The position numbers and the translations under genes are program-made. Shown here one piece after another: positions 26,790-35,546 of a DNA stretch of 64,000 nt; position 1 is the first letter of the stretch, and each line of letters starts with the position of its first letter. The DNA lies in contig NZ_CP068230.1 in NCBI RefSeq assembly GCF_009183365.2, positions 1,703,001-1,767,000 on the forward strand, written 5' to 3'. Source of the stretch: Shewanella algae (GTDB lineage: Bacteria > Pseudomonadota > Gammaproteobacteria > Enterobacterales > Shewanellaceae). The notes under the pieces were generated by a model. The model did no database searches. It worked only from the letters and a program-made list of their open reading frames with translations, and was not told the origin of the DNA.

Positions 26790-27979
26790 TGTGATTGCCC
26801 CTTGCTCTGATAAAGCAGCGCTGCGGTGAGGCTGTCCTGGCCCGTGCTGCTGACCTGGACGCCATCGCTCAGCCTGAGTTGACCGGAGGTGACCACTAGT
26901 TGATCAAGCGACAGGCCGGAGATGACCTCGACCCAGCCATTCTGACGTTGGCCGGTTTTAACCGCCACTTTGTGGGCCGTGAGGCTTTGTTCTCCGACAT
27001 CGACCCGAAACACGGTTTCGCCCCAGGTGTTATAGGTGATGGCGCTTTCGGGGATCATCAGCGCATGGCGTCTGGACTTTTCCAATGCTACCCGGGCAAA
27101 CATGCCGGCTCTCAGCTTGGCGGCGCCATTCTCCTGGCTTGGATAGCTGGCCGCCTTTTCGGCAGGCTTGTCGTCGACTCCCTCTTTATCATCGGACTCG
27201 CCGTCAATAGGTTTTGGCAGCAATATCGCCTGCAGTTGCAGCATTCGTGAGCTGCCGACAATCGGCTCTATGGCGCTCAGCCTGGCGGGCCAGCTTTCAT
27301 CGGGGCGTAAGTCTGTCCAGAGTTGCAATGTCTGCCCAAGCTCAAGTTTATCGGCCTGGGCTTCGCTGATGGCAAAGTTGATTTTGAGCTGGCTGTCATC
27401 CACCAATTGGGCGATGGTTTCACCGGCACCAAGGTATTGGCCCAAGTGAATTTTGCGGATCCCCAAGGTACCGGAGAAGGGGGCCTTGATGGCCTTTTGG
27501 GCTATCTGAGCCTGGGTTCGGGCGACAGCGGCGCGGGCTATATCGCGCTCGGCCAGCGCATTGTCCAGTGCTTCCCTGGAGGCCAGATTATCGGCGGCCA
27601 GGCTAACGAGACGCCGATAGGCACTCTCGGCTGCCAGTAACTGCGCCTCTTGCTGCAACAGTTCGGCTTGCTCCACCGCATCATTGAGCTGCACCAAGAG
27701 TTCACCGGCTTTAACCTGTTGCCCCGAGTCGAAGTGCAGCGCCGTCACCCGGCCAGATGTCTCGGCAGCGACGGCGATTTGGGCCGCGGCTTCCAGTTCG
27801 CCGACGGCGTCGAGTTGCTGTGGCAGGCTGATTTGTTGCACGCTGGCCAATGACACAGCCACAGGGCCATAGCCATGGCCGCCACTGTCAGCCTCATCAT
27901 CGGCTTTCAGGCCGTAGGTAAGACCCAGGCCGAGAAGCAGCGAAAGGCCAAGCATCAGAGATAGGGATTTGTTGATCAT
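26786..27979 (-). CDS. RND efflux periplasmic adaptor, MexH-like
   Basis: Membrane-fusion protein that links the RND transporter to an outer-membrane channel. One N-terminal membrane anchor or signal (SLMLGLSLLLGLGLTYG) is followed by a split lipoyl/barrel-sandwich domain (GRVTALHFDSGQQVKAGELL), an alpha-helical hairpin and a beta-barrel. A Glu/Asp/Lys-rich insertion (ESDDKEGVDDKPAEK) sits in the C-terminal half and is unusual for the family. The start ATG at 27979 lies about 75 bases from the predicted transcription start. First gene of the SoxR-box operon. Confidence 0.9.
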   Translation of the reverse strand: MINKSLSLMLGLSLLLGLGLTYGLKADDEADSGGHGYGPVAVSLASVQQISLPQQLDAVGELEAAAQIAVAAETSGRVTALHFDSGQQVKAGELLVQLNDAVEQAELLQQEAQLLAAESAYRRLVSLAADNLASREALDNALAERDIARAAVARTQAQIAQKAIKAPFSGTLGIRKIHLGQYLGAGETIAQLVDDSQLKINFAISEAQADKLELGQTLQLWTDLRPDESWPARLSAIEPIVGSSRMLQLQAILLPKPIDGESDDKEGVDDKPAEKAASYPSQENGAAKLRAGMFARVALEKSRRHALMIPESAITYNTWGETVFRVDVGEQSLTAHKVAVKTGQRQNGWVEVISGLSLDQLVVTSGQLRLSDGVQVSSTGQDSLTAALLYQSKGQSQ

Positions 27980-28040
27980 GATAGCGACAAGTTTCCTGTG
28001 TTTTTTGTCGTTTATGTAAAGGGGCCATCCTTGGCGGGGG

Positions 28041-28069
28041 TTGATTTATTCCTTCGGCGGCACTATAAA
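28041..28069 (+). promoter_or_regulatory. soxR promoter
   Basis: TTGATT (28041-28046), 17-base spacer, TATAAA (28064-28069). The start would fall inside the SoxR box near 28076, so bound SoxR would sit over its own transcription start. The leader would be only about 23 bases. Confidence 0.65.
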
Positions 28070-28092
28070 ACCTCAAGTTAACTTGAGGTCAA
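28062..28092 (-). promoter_or_regulatory. SoxR-controlled promoter of the RND pump operon
   Basis: On the minus strand, TTGACC (28087-28092) and TATAGT (28062-28067) are separated by 19 bases. The perfect 18-base palindrome CCTCAAGTTAACTTGAGG fills 28071-28088. A 19-base spacer with the operator inside it is the hallmark of MerR/SoxR-activated promoters, and the palindrome equals the known E. coli sox box. No soxS-like gene is nearby, so SoxR probably acts on the pump directly. Confidence 0.9.
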
Positions 28093-28098
28093 TAGTCA

Positions 28099-28584
28099 AT
28101 GAACACAAAATTTACTGTCGAACCTGAAAATGATGACGAAGGGGCATCCCGCGGTGCTCTGACCATAGGCCAGGTCGCCAAACGCAGTGGGGTACCGGTG
28201 TCCACTATTCACTTTTATGAGTCAAAAGGGCTTATCAGCAGCCAGCGCAGCAGTGGCAACCAGCGGCGCTTTCCCTCGACTGTGCTTAGGTTGATTGCCA
28301 TCATCAAGGTGGCGCAGCGCACCGGAGTGCCGCTGGAGGAGATAAAGCAGGCACTGGCCAAATATGGCACCAACGCCAAGTTGACGGCGGCGCAGTGGCG
28401 GACCATTTCCGCCGAGTTAAGGGCCTCGCTGGATGAGAGGATCAAGAAGCTGACCCGGCTGCGGGACGAGCTGGACAGCTGCATAGGCTGTGGTTGTTTA
28501 TCGCTGGCCGAATGTCCACTCAGAAACCCAGATGATGTGCTGGGGCAGGAAGGAGCGGGCCCGAGGATCCTGGAGCGGCCTTGA
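28099..28584 (+). CDS. soxR: Redox-sensitive regulator SoxR
   Basis: MerR-family dimeric activator with a [2Fe-2S] cluster that responds to redox-cycling compounds. The N-terminal winged helix reads LTIGQVAKRSGVPVSTIHFYESKGLI, of which IGQVAKRSGV is typical. A dimer helix follows, then the cluster motif CIGCGCLSLAEC, matching SoxR rather than other MerR members. There is a 20-residue polar N-terminal extension before the usual start. The GAGG within the sox box also serves as ribosome site, ten bases before the ATG at 28099. Divergent from the pump operon. Confidence 0.95.
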   Translation: MNTKFTVEPENDDEGASRGALTIGQVAKRSGVPVSTIHFYESKGLISSQRSSGNQRRFPSTVLRLIAIIKVAQRTGVPLEEIKQALAKYGTNAKLTAAQWRTISAELRASLDERIKKLTRLRDELDSCIGCGCLSLAECPLRNPDDVLGQEGAGPRILERP

Positions 28585-28614
28585 GTCTATGCCGCATGCT
28601 GGCGCCGAAAGAGT

Positions 28615-28632
28615 CGATATCCGCGGATATCG
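28615..28632. repeat. Perfect 18-base palindrome upstream of tadA
   Basis: CGATATCCGCGGATATCG, a fully self-complementary site just before the presumed tadA promoter and after soxR. It could be an operator for an unknown dimeric regulator or a hairpin after soxR; there is no U tract. Confidence 0.5.
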
Positions 28633-28635
28633 GAT

Positions 28636-28664
28636 TTGGTACTGGTATTCATGCCAGTTATACT
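28636..28664 (+). promoter_or_regulatory. Probable tadA promoter
   Basis: TTGGTA (28636-28641), 17-base spacer, TATACT (28659-28664); the expected start lies near 28671, 13 bases before the first ATG. Inference from sequence. Confidence 0.5.
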
Positions 28665-28683
28665 GGCGCCGCATTGAGAACGG

Positions 28684-29205
28684 ATGAATAGAATGACAGA
28701 GAATCGCGACTTACATTGGATGCAGTTGGCCATGGAGATGGCGCAAAAGGCTGAGGCCCTCGGGGAAGTGCCGGTAGGGGCCGTGCTGGTCAAAGATGAC
28801 AAGCTTATTGCCTGCGGCTGGAACCAGCCTATTGCCGCCAACGACCCCTGTGCCCACGCGGAAATTCTCTGCCTCAGGCAGGCGGGTAGTCAACTGGAAA
28901 ACTACCGTTTGCTGGATACTACCCTCTATGTGACGCTGGAGCCTTGCGCCATGTGCGCCGGGGCCATGGTGCATGCCAGGGTGGGGAGACTGGTGTACGG
29001 GGCTGCCGATCCCAAGACAGGCGCGGCCGGTTCAGTGCTGGATCTGGTACGTCATCCCCTGTTCAATCACAAGTTGGCGGTCAGTGCCGGGGTGATGGAA
29101 CAGGAGTGCAGCGAACAGTTGAGCGCCTTTTTCAGGCGACGCAGACAGGAGCAGAAGGCATTGAAGCAGGCAAGGAAGCTTAATCCGCCTGCTGCAGAAA
29201 ACTGA
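28684..29205 (+). CDS. tadA: tRNA-specific adenosine deaminase
   Basis: Deaminates A34 to inosine in the wobble position of tRNA-Arg(ACG). Zinc-deaminase motifs are clear: His58-Ala-Glu60 (HAE) and Pro87-Cys88-Ala-Met-Cys91 (PCAMC). The 173-residue length and the basic C-terminus (FFRRRRQEQKALKQARK) fit. The start may be this ATG or the one three codons on. The 3' end overlaps the convergent 39-codon gene at 29180-29299 by 26 bases. Confidence 0.96.
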   Translation: MNRMTENRDLHWMQLAMEMAQKAEALGEVPVGAVLVKDDKLIACGWNQPIAANDPCAHAEILCLRQAGSQLENYRLLDTTLYVTLEPCAMCAGAMVHARVGRLVYGAADPKTGAAGSVLDLVRHPLFNHKLAVSAGVMEQECSEQLSAFFRRRRQEQKALKQARKLNPPAAEN

Positions 29206-29299
29206 AGAAGAGTTTGTGACGGTTGAGAATGCGTTTGTGACGGGTTTTAACCAGGCTGCGGCGACGGGCCATTGCATTGTTAATGGTCTTTCTTTTCAT
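29180..29299 (-). CDS. 39-residue strongly basic protein, not recognised
   Basis: A complete short gene: TAAGGTAA ribosome site, ATG at 29299, 39 codons, TAA. The product begins MKRKTINNAMARRRS. It has twelve Lys/Arg and two His against one Asp, so it is likely to touch nucleic acid or the ribosome. Two related segments, RHKRIL and NRHKLF, follow each other. No signal or membrane segment is seen. It is convergent with tadA and overlaps its last 26 bases. The upstream region holds TTGTCA and AT-rich stretches but no confident promoter. Whether it is made is inferred from the ribosome site and codon quality. Confidence 0.6.
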   Translation of the reverse strand: MKRKTINNAMARRRSLVKTRHKRILNRHKLFFSFLQQAD

Positions 29300-29449
29300 A
29301 AGCTTACCTTAGTTTATTTAGATGTCTTTGTTAGTTTTTTGGCATCAATGACAAGCTAACAGCTTATTTAAGCTTGCGCCAGCCCCAAATGGCGGGCTGC
29401 GCATCAAAGCCAGACTGTTTGGCGCGAAAATGAGTCGTGTGCGGGGTTT

Positions 29450-30901
29450 TCAGTTGGGCTGGGCACCGCTGAGTTCGGTTTCTTCCCCGGCCTGGGATTC
29501 AGCTTCTCTTTGTGCCGCCTCTTCCTGAGCCTGCTCTTTGGCCAGGGCTTCCAGTTTGGCCTGATTGTCTATCCACACCAGAGTGTCGTAGTAACGGCGA
29601 ATGCTGTCGACATAATGCACCGCCTCGTTGCCTCTGGCATAGCCATAGCGGGTGTGCTGGTAGTATTTGCGCTTTTGCAGCAAGGGTAATACCTGCTTGA
29701 GATCTTTCCAGGCACTGGGATTAAGGCCGCTGGCCTGTGCCAACTTACGGGCATCCTCCACATGGCCGTAGCCTATGTTGTAAGAGGCGAGGGCAAACCA
29801 CATCCGCTCCTCCTCCGGAATAGACTCAGGCAGGCGCACCAAAATGTCGCTCAGATAGCGGGCACCGCCACGGATGCTCTGCTCGGGATCGAGGCGATTC
29901 TCCACTCCCAACTGTTTGGCGGTTGCCAGGGTCAGCATCATCATGCCGCGCACGCCGGTCGGTGAGCGGGCCCTGGGGTTCCAGTGCGACTCCTGATAAC
30001 TGGTGGCGGCCAGCTTACGCCAGTCGAGTTCACCGGCATAGGTTTCAAACAGATGGCGGTACTTGGGCAGCTTGCTGTCGACTGCGCGGATAAAGGCGCG
30101 GGTGTCGACATAGTCGAAACGTTTGACATGGCCGAAGTACTTTTCCACCAAGTGTTCCAGCGTGCCGTCTCTTTGTTCCTGGTGCCAGAAACGCAGCAGT
30201 TGGCTCATCAGTTGATCGCTGCCCCTGGGTGGCAACAGCCAAACCACAGCCTGTTGCTGCTCCAGCACCTGGCCGGATCTCAGCTCAGGCATAAAACGGC
30301 GATTGATATTGATGCTGGTGGAATCTGAAATGGTGTAGCTGAGTTCGCCGCTGGCTATCATGCTCAGTAGCTCTTCATTATCTTTATCTGCGACCTGTTG
30401 CCACTCAAGGTTGGGATTATCTGCCTTGAGTCGGTTCAGGGTTTCCACAAACGACGAGTCGGCTATCACAGTAACAGGCGCATCCAGGGCGTTGAGATCT
30501 TTGGGGACAGGGGTGCCGGCGCGGTAGACCATCACCTGATTGACCCGATAAAGCGGTGGTCCCAGACGAAACTGCTGTCTGCGGCTACGGGTATCCGACA
30601 GCCCGGCGGCAATCAAATCTATCTCGTTTTGTTTCAGCGCCTGGTAGAGCTCATTGATATTGCCATAGGGCTTCATCTCCAGCGGCTTGCCGAGAAAGTC
30701 GGCGAAACGCGCCGCCATCTCATAATCAAACCCGGCACTGCCCTGGGTGGAAGAAACATAGATTTGTGGGCCATAGAGGGTGCCAACCCTGAGTTCCTTG
30801 GCCTCATTCACCGCAGGGATTACCTGAGCTTCATCCACGACAGCTTGCCGGCAGCCTGCCAGCAAGATTATCAGGGTGAGAGTCGCGGTGAATCGTTTCA
30901 T
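29450..30901 (-). CDS. mltF: Membrane-bound lytic murein transglycosylase F
   Basis: Cleaves peptidoglycan glycan strands with formation of 1,6-anhydro-muramic ends, at the outer membrane. The signal ends in a lipobox-like LAGC (residues 14-17). An N-terminal solute-binding (SBP_bac_3) regulatory domain covers about 35-265. The SLT lysozyme-like domain follows at about 285-420, with catalytic Glu in YQESHW and the block GVRGMMML. The C-terminal tail is Glu/Ala rich. Length 483 fits. Divergent from purL, with 291 bases between them. Confidence 0.95.
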   Translation of the reverse strand: MKRFTATLTLIILLAGCRQAVVDEAQVIPAVNEAKELRVGTLYGPQIYVSSTQGSAGFDYEMAARFADFLGKPLEMKPYGNINELYQALKQNEIDLIAAGLSDTRSRRQQFRLGPPLYRVNQVMVYRAGTPVPKDLNALDAPVTVIADSSFVETLNRLKADNPNLEWQQVADKDNEELLSMIASGELSYTISDSTSININRRFMPELRSGQVLEQQQAVVWLLPPRGSDQLMSQLLRFWHQEQRDGTLEHLVEKYFGHVKRFDYVDTRAFIRAVDSKLPKYRHLFETYAGELDWRKLAATSYQESHWNPRARSPTGVRGMMMLTLATAKQLGVENRLDPEQSIRGGARYLSDILVRLPESIPEEERMWFALASYNIGYGHVEDARKLAQASGLNPSAWKDLKQVLPLLQKRKYYQHTRYGYARGNEAVHYVDSIRRYYDTLVWIDNQAKLEALAKEQAQEEAAQREAESQAGEETELSGAQPN

Positions 30902-31114
30902 TATCTATCGGTAAAAGCCCTTAGCCTGTGGTTTGCCGCTGAGATAGGGGTTATTCCTTTTGTTTGATTAATTTGTAAATAAATTCAATGAATTGTGTCT
31001 TGGTTGCAGGCCTGGTATCCCCATGATTGAACCATGGGGGCAGGCACCGGAGGGTATATTACCCCATAGGATTACTTTATATCACAGGAAACACTGTTTT
31101 AAGCAAAGTCTGAG

Positions 31115-31143
31115 GTGATTTGTAGGGCGCATTTACCTATAAT
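31115..31143 (+). promoter_or_regulatory. Probable purL promoter
   Basis: GTGATT (31115-31120), 17-base spacer, consensus TATAAT (31138-31143). The start would be near 31150, leaving a 43-base leader. No clear PurR operator was found; the rest of the 30902-31192 gap shows nothing else convincing. Confidence 0.55.
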
Positions 31144-31192
31144 AGCGCCACCTCTGACCCTGTAATTATAAATAATAAGGTGATAAGACGTG

Positions 31193-34100
31193 ATGGAGAT
31201 CATCCGCGGAGCCCCCGCACTCTCGGCATTCAGAGTGCAAAAGCTGATGCAGGCCTGTGAAGCCGCCCAGCTTCCGGTAAAGCAAATCTATGCCGAATAT
31301 GTTCATTTGGCTTATCTGAGCGAAGCGCTCAACCCCGATGACCAAGCGCAGTTGAGTAAGATTCTAACCTACGGTCCGGCCATCGAATCCCACGAGCCCC
31401 AAGGCACTCTCCTTTTTGTTACTCCCCGTCCCGGTACTATTTCTCCCTGGTCTTCCAAAGCCACCGATATCGCCCAAAACTGCGGCCTCAAGCAGGTAAA
31501 ACGTTTGGAACGCGGTCTGGCTTACTATGTGGAATCCGACGCTCTGAGCTGCGAACAGCTCAAGAGCCTCAAGGCGCTGCTGCATGACCGCATGATGGAA
31601 GTGGTACTGGACAGCTTTGAAGCGGCCGATGTGCTGTTTGCCCGCACTGAGCCCAAGCCTTTTGTCAGCGTCAACATTCTCGGCGAAGGCCGCAGAGCGC
31701 TGGAAATCGCCAACCGCGAAATGGGCCTGGCGTTGGCCGATGATGAAATCGACTACCTGGTCACCAATTTCCTGCGCCTTGAGCGCAACCCCAACGACAT
31801 TGAACTTATGATGTTCGCCCAGGCGAACTCAGAGCACTGTCGTCACAAGATCTTCAACGCCGATTGGACCATTGACGGTGAAGTGCAGCCAAAGTCGCTG
31901 TTCAAGATGATCAAGAATACCTATGAGAAGACCCCGGACTATGTGTTGTCGGCCTATAAAGACAACGCCGCGGTAATGACAGGTTTTGAAGCCGGGCGTT
32001 TCTTCCCCGACAGTGACGGCGTTTATCGCTATCACACAGAGCCGATGCATATTCTGATGAAGGTGGAGACCCACAACCACCCGACCGCCATCAGTCCTTA
32101 TCCTGGTGCTGCAACAGGCTCTGGCGGTGAAATCCGTGACGAAGGCGCTACCGGCCGCGGCTCCAAGCCCAAGGCGGGGTTAACCGGCTTCAGCGTATCC
32201 AACCTCAAGATCCCGGGCTTTGTGCAGCCTTGGGAAGGTGACTACGGCAAGCCGGACCGGATTGTGACTGCCTTTGATATCATGATCGACGGCCCTCTGG
32301 GCGGCGCCGCTTTCAACAACGAATTCGGTCGTCCGGCCCTGCTGGGTTACTTCCGCACCTACGAGCAGCAGGTTTGCAGCCACAACGGTGTCGAGGTGCG
32401 CGGTTATCACAAGCCTATTATGCTGGCCGGCGGCCTTGGCAACATTCGTGAAGAGCACGTACAGAAAGGAGAGATCTCCTTAGGCGCCAAGCTGATTGTA
32501 CTGGGTGGCCCGGCGATGAACATTGGCCTTGGCGGCGGCGCGGCTTCCTCCATGGCGTCCGGCCAGTCCAGTGAAGATCTGGACTTTGCCTCGGTGCAGC
32601 GGGAAAACCCGGAAATGGAGCGCCGCTGTCAGGAGGTTATCGACCGCTGCTGGCAGATGGGCGATGCCAACCCTATCCAGTTTATTCACGATGTGGGCGC
32701 CGGTGGTTTGTCCAACGCCTTCCCTGAGCTGGTAAGCGATGCCGGTCGCGGCGGTAAGTTTGAGCTGCGTAACGTGCCTTCCGATGAGCCAGGCATGAGC
32801 CCGCTGGAGATCTGGTGTAACGAATCGCAGGAGCGTTATGTGCTGTCTGTGGCAGCCGAAAACCTGGATACCTTCGCCGCCATTTGTGAGCGCGAGCGTG
32901 CGCCATTTGCCGTGGTGGGCGAGGCGGTTGCCGAGCAGCACCTGAGCCTGAGCGACGAGCACTTTGACAACAAGCCTATCGACTTGCCGCTGGAAGTCTT
33001 GCTGGGCAAACCACCCAAGATGAGCCGTGATGTAGTGAGTCAAAAGGCGCAGTCTGCGGCGCTGGATGAAGCTTCCATCGATCTCGCACAAGCCGTTAAG
33101 CGGGTGCTGACTCTGCCAACCGTTGCCGACAAGAGTTTCTTGATCACCATAGGCGATCGCACGGTAACCGGCTTGGTGAACCGCGATCAGATGGTCGGCC
33201 CCTGGCAGGTACCTGTGGCGGATTGCGCCGTTACCGCCGCCTCGTTCGACAGCTATGTGGGCGAAGCCATGTCCATGGGCGAGCGCACTCCGCTGGCCTT
33301 GCTGGATTTTGGCGCCTCGGCGCGGATGGCCGTGGCCGAATCCTTGCTGAACATGGCCGGTGCCGATATCGGCTCACTGAAGCGCATTAAGCTGTCGGCC
33401 AACTGGATGTCTGCAGCCGGTCACCCAGGTGAAGATGCCGGACTCTATGAGGCGGTCAAGGCGGTGGGCGAAGAGCTGTGTCCCGAGCTTGAACTGACCA
33501 TTCCCGTGGGCAAAGACTCGATGTCGATGAAGACCGCCTGGGAAGACAAGGGCGAGCAGAAGGCGGTTACCGCCCCTATGTCGCTGATCATCTCTGCCTT
33601 CGGTGCGGTGCGCGACATTCGCAATACCGTGACTCCTGAGCTGCGTACCGACAAGGGCGAAACTGTATTGTTGCTGGCCGATCTGGCCAAGGGCAAGACT
33701 CGTCTGGGCGGTTCCTGCCTGGCGCAGGTGTTCGGTGAGCTTGGCGATATCGCGCCGGATCTGGATCAGGCAGCCGTATTGAAAGGTTTCTTCGAGGTGA
33801 CTCAGCAGTTGGTGGCCGAGCGGAGCTTGCTGGCTTACCACGACAAGAGTGACGGCGGTCTGTTCACCACCTTGGTGGAAATGGCCTTCGCCGGTCACAC
33901 TGGCCTGAATGTGGATATTTCTGCGCTGGCCGGCAGCGCCCTGGCGCGCCTGTTCAACGAAGAGTTGGGCGCCGTGCTGCAGGTGAGCAAAGACCAAGCC
34001 GCCGAGATTATCAAGGCTTACACTGATGCCGGTGTGGATTGTCATCCGATAGCAGAGCTGAGCGACGATGGCCGCATCCGTATCCAGGATCAATGTGCTG

Positions 34101-35074
34101 AAATTTATAGTGCTTCACGTACGGAGCTGCGTAAGCTCTGGTCTGAAACCACCTACAGAATGCAGGCGCTCAGGGACAACCCTGAGTGTGCCCGTGAAGA
34201 GTTTGACCTCAAGCTGGATGAAACCGATCCCGGCCTGACGGTTAACTTAAGCTTTGATCCGGCAGAAGATGTTGCTGCTCCTTATATCCTCAAGGGCGCT
34301 GCGCCCAAGATGGCGATTTTGCGTGAGCAAGGGGTCAACTCGCATATCGAGATGGCAGCCGCCTTCGAGCGTGCCGGTTTTGAAAGCCGCGATGTGCATA
34401 TGTCGGATATCCTCAGTGGCCGTATCAGCCTGGAAGAGTTTCAGGGGCTGGTGGCCTGTGGTGGCTTCTCTTACGGTGATGTATTGGGCGCCGGTGAAGG
34501 TTGGGCCAAGTCCATCCTGTTCAACAGCCGTGCCCGTGAGGACTTCAGCCGCTTCTTCGAGCGTGCCGACAGCTTTGCTCTGGGTGTTTGTAACGGTTGC
34601 CAGATGCTCTCCAACCTCAAGGAGATCATTCCGGGTACCGAGCATTGGCCGCACTTTGTCCGTAACCGCTCTGAACGCTTTGAAGCGCGTTTTAGCCTGG
34701 TGGAAGTGCAGCAAAGCCCATCGCTGTTCTTCAGCGGTATGGCCGGCTCCAGAATGCCGATTGCCGTTTCCCACGGGGAAGGGCGTGCCGAGTTTGCTTC
34801 AGCTGCCGCCATGGCGGCTGCCGAGCAGAGCGGCACTGTGGCGCTGCGTTATGTCAATGGTAAAGGTGAGGTGGCCAGCTTGTATCCACAGAACCCCAAC
34901 GGCTCGCCCAACGGCTTGTCCGGGATCTGTAGCCTGGATGGCAAAGTCACCATCATGATGCCTCACCCTGAGCGGGTGTTCCGCACAGTCGCCAACTCCT
35001 GGCATCCGGAAAACTGGGGTGAAGACAGCCCTTGGATGAGAATGTTCCGTAACGCCAGAGTGAAGTTGGGATAA
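31193..35074 (+). CDS. purL: Phosphoribosylformylglycinamidine synthase
   Basis: Fourth step of purine synthesis: FGAR plus glutamine and ATP to FGAM. Large single-chain form of 1293 residues: N-terminal domain, two AIRS-like ATP-grasp-related synthetase domains (GSGGEIRDEGATGRG, LGGGAASSM, VGKDSMSMK), and a C-terminal class I glutaminase with nucleophile Cys1133 in GVCNGCQ. The His/Glu partners are in MMPHPERVF. ATG at 31193 was chosen over the GTG just before it; AAGGTGA lies about ten bases upstream. Ends before a strong hairpin at 35101-35133. Confidence 0.98.
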   Translation: MEIIRGAPALSAFRVQKLMQACEAAQLPVKQIYAEYVHLAYLSEALNPDDQAQLSKILTYGPAIESHEPQGTLLFVTPRPGTISPWSSKATDIAQNCGLKQVKRLERGLAYYVESDALSCEQLKSLKALLHDRMMEVVLDSFEAADVLFARTEPKPFVSVNILGEGRRALEIANREMGLALADDEIDYLVTNFLRLERNPNDIELMMFAQANSEHCRHKIFNADWTIDGEVQPKSLFKMIKNTYEKTPDYVLSAYKDNAAVMTGFEAGRFFPDSDGVYRYHTEPMHILMKVETHNHPTAISPYPGAATGSGGEIRDEGATGRGSKPKAGLTGFSVSNLKIPGFVQPWEGDYGKPDRIVTAFDIMIDGPLGGAAFNNEFGRPALLGYFRTYEQQVCSHNGVEVRGYHKPIMLAGGLGNIREEHVQKGEISLGAKLIVLGGPAMNIGLGGGAASSMASGQSSEDLDFASVQRENPEMERRCQEVIDRCWQMGDANPIQFIHDVGAGGLSNAFPELVSDAGRGGKFELRNVPSDEPGMSPLEIWCNESQERYVLSVAAENLDTFAAICERERAPFAVVGEAVAEQHLSLSDEHFDNKPIDLPLEVLLGKPPKMSRDVVSQKAQSAALDEASIDLAQAVKRVLTLPTVADKSFLITIGDRTVTGLVNRDQMVGPWQVPVADCAVTAASFDSYVGEAMSMGERTPLALLDFGASARMAVAESLLNMAGADIGSLKRIKLSANWMSAAGHPGEDAGLYEAVKAVGEELCPELELTIPVGKDSMSMKTAWEDKGEQKAVTAPMSLIISAFGAVRDIRNTVTPELRTDKGETVLLLADLAKGKTRLGGSCLAQVFGELGDIAPDLDQAAVLKGFFEVTQQLVAERSLLAYHDKSDGGLFTTLVEMAFAGHTGLNVDISALAGSALARLFNEELGAVLQVSKDQAAEIIKAYTDAGVDCHPIAELSDDGRIRIQDQCAEIYSASRTELRKLWSETTYRMQALRDNPECAREEFDLKLDETDPGLTVNLSFDPAEDVAAPYILKGAAPKMAILREQGVNSHIEMAAAFERAGFESRDVHMSDILSGRISLEEFQGLVACGGFSYGDVLGAGEGWAKSILFNSRAREDFSRFFERADSFALGVCNGCQMLSNLKEIIPGTEHWPHFVRNRSERFEARFSLVEVQQSPSLFFSGMAGSRMPIAVSHGEGRAEFASAAAMAAAEQSGTVALRYVNGKGEVASLYPQNPNGSPNGLSGICSLDGKVTIMMPHPERVFRTVANSWHPENWGEDSPWMRMFRNARVKLG

Positions 35075-35100
35075 GGTTAAAAATCATCCCATAAAGGGTA

Positions 35101-35133
35101 AAAAAAGGCGGGTATTTATAACCCGCCTTTTTT
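35101..35133 (+). terminator. Terminator of purL
   Basis: AAAAAAGGCGGGT and ACCCGCCTTTTTT flank a short AT loop; strong stem plus long U tract, 27 bases after the purL stop. Confidence 0.95.
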
Positions 35134-35292
35134 ATTTAACTTTTGCCCTACAGTAAAAACTTTAAATCATCAATAGGTTGCACTTTGTTCAATATATTCT
35201 TATGTATTGAAGTGTCAAAATGCAGGCTTTACAGCGCTTAACAGGCTAAAGCCGGACTAAGGCTGGAATCACTCTTTAATGGCTGCAGAGAC

Positions 35293-35322
35293 GAAAAAGC
35301 CCCATAGGAATACCTATGGGGC
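35293..35322 (-). terminator. Terminator of the 26-codon gene
   Basis: GCCCCATAGG (35299-35308), loop AATA, CCTATGGGGC (35313-35322); on the minus strand it is followed by TTTTTCG. It lies 48 bases after the stop of the tiny leftward gene. Confidence 0.88.
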
Positions 35323-35369
35323 CGTTTTGCGCTAACAAAACTTCAAGACAAGCAGTTGCTCAGCTGTGA

Positions 35370-35450
35370 TTAGTAAACCAGTTGAGACTTGTAAAGTTCA
35401 ACAAAAACAGGCTTGTAGCAGTTAACCAGACGTTCAAAAAACTTTTTCAT
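35370..35450 (-). CDS. 26-residue small protein with its own promoter and terminator
   Basis: ATG at 35450, 26 codons, TAA at 35370-35372, with ribosome site GGAG eight bases upstream. The product starts MKKFFERLVNCYK and ends KSQLVY. It is an amphipathic, aromatic-rich helix candidate with one Cys and no long membrane segment. A TTGATA-17-TAATAT promoter (35547-35575) and a U-tract hairpin (35293-35322) bracket it, giving a transcript near 245 bases with an 89-base leader. I know no family for it. It could also be a regulatory RNA with a short reading frame. It stands in the long gap between purL and cydA, convergent with purL. Confidence 0.6.
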   Translation of the reverse strand: MKKFFERLVNCYKPVFVELYKSQLVY

Positions 35451-35546
35451 AACGATATCTCCACACAAAGTTCAGTCAATGTGCGCGGAGGAAGGTCTGC
35501 AGATATTGATGTCGGCCGACCCGAGCGTCTCCTTAACACAGGCTAC

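Noticed and set aside
23715..30901. A defence system or genomic island in the soxR-mltF region
   Set aside because: All genes are assignable to efflux, regulation, tRNA editing and cell-wall turnover; no nuclease, transposase or integrase is present.
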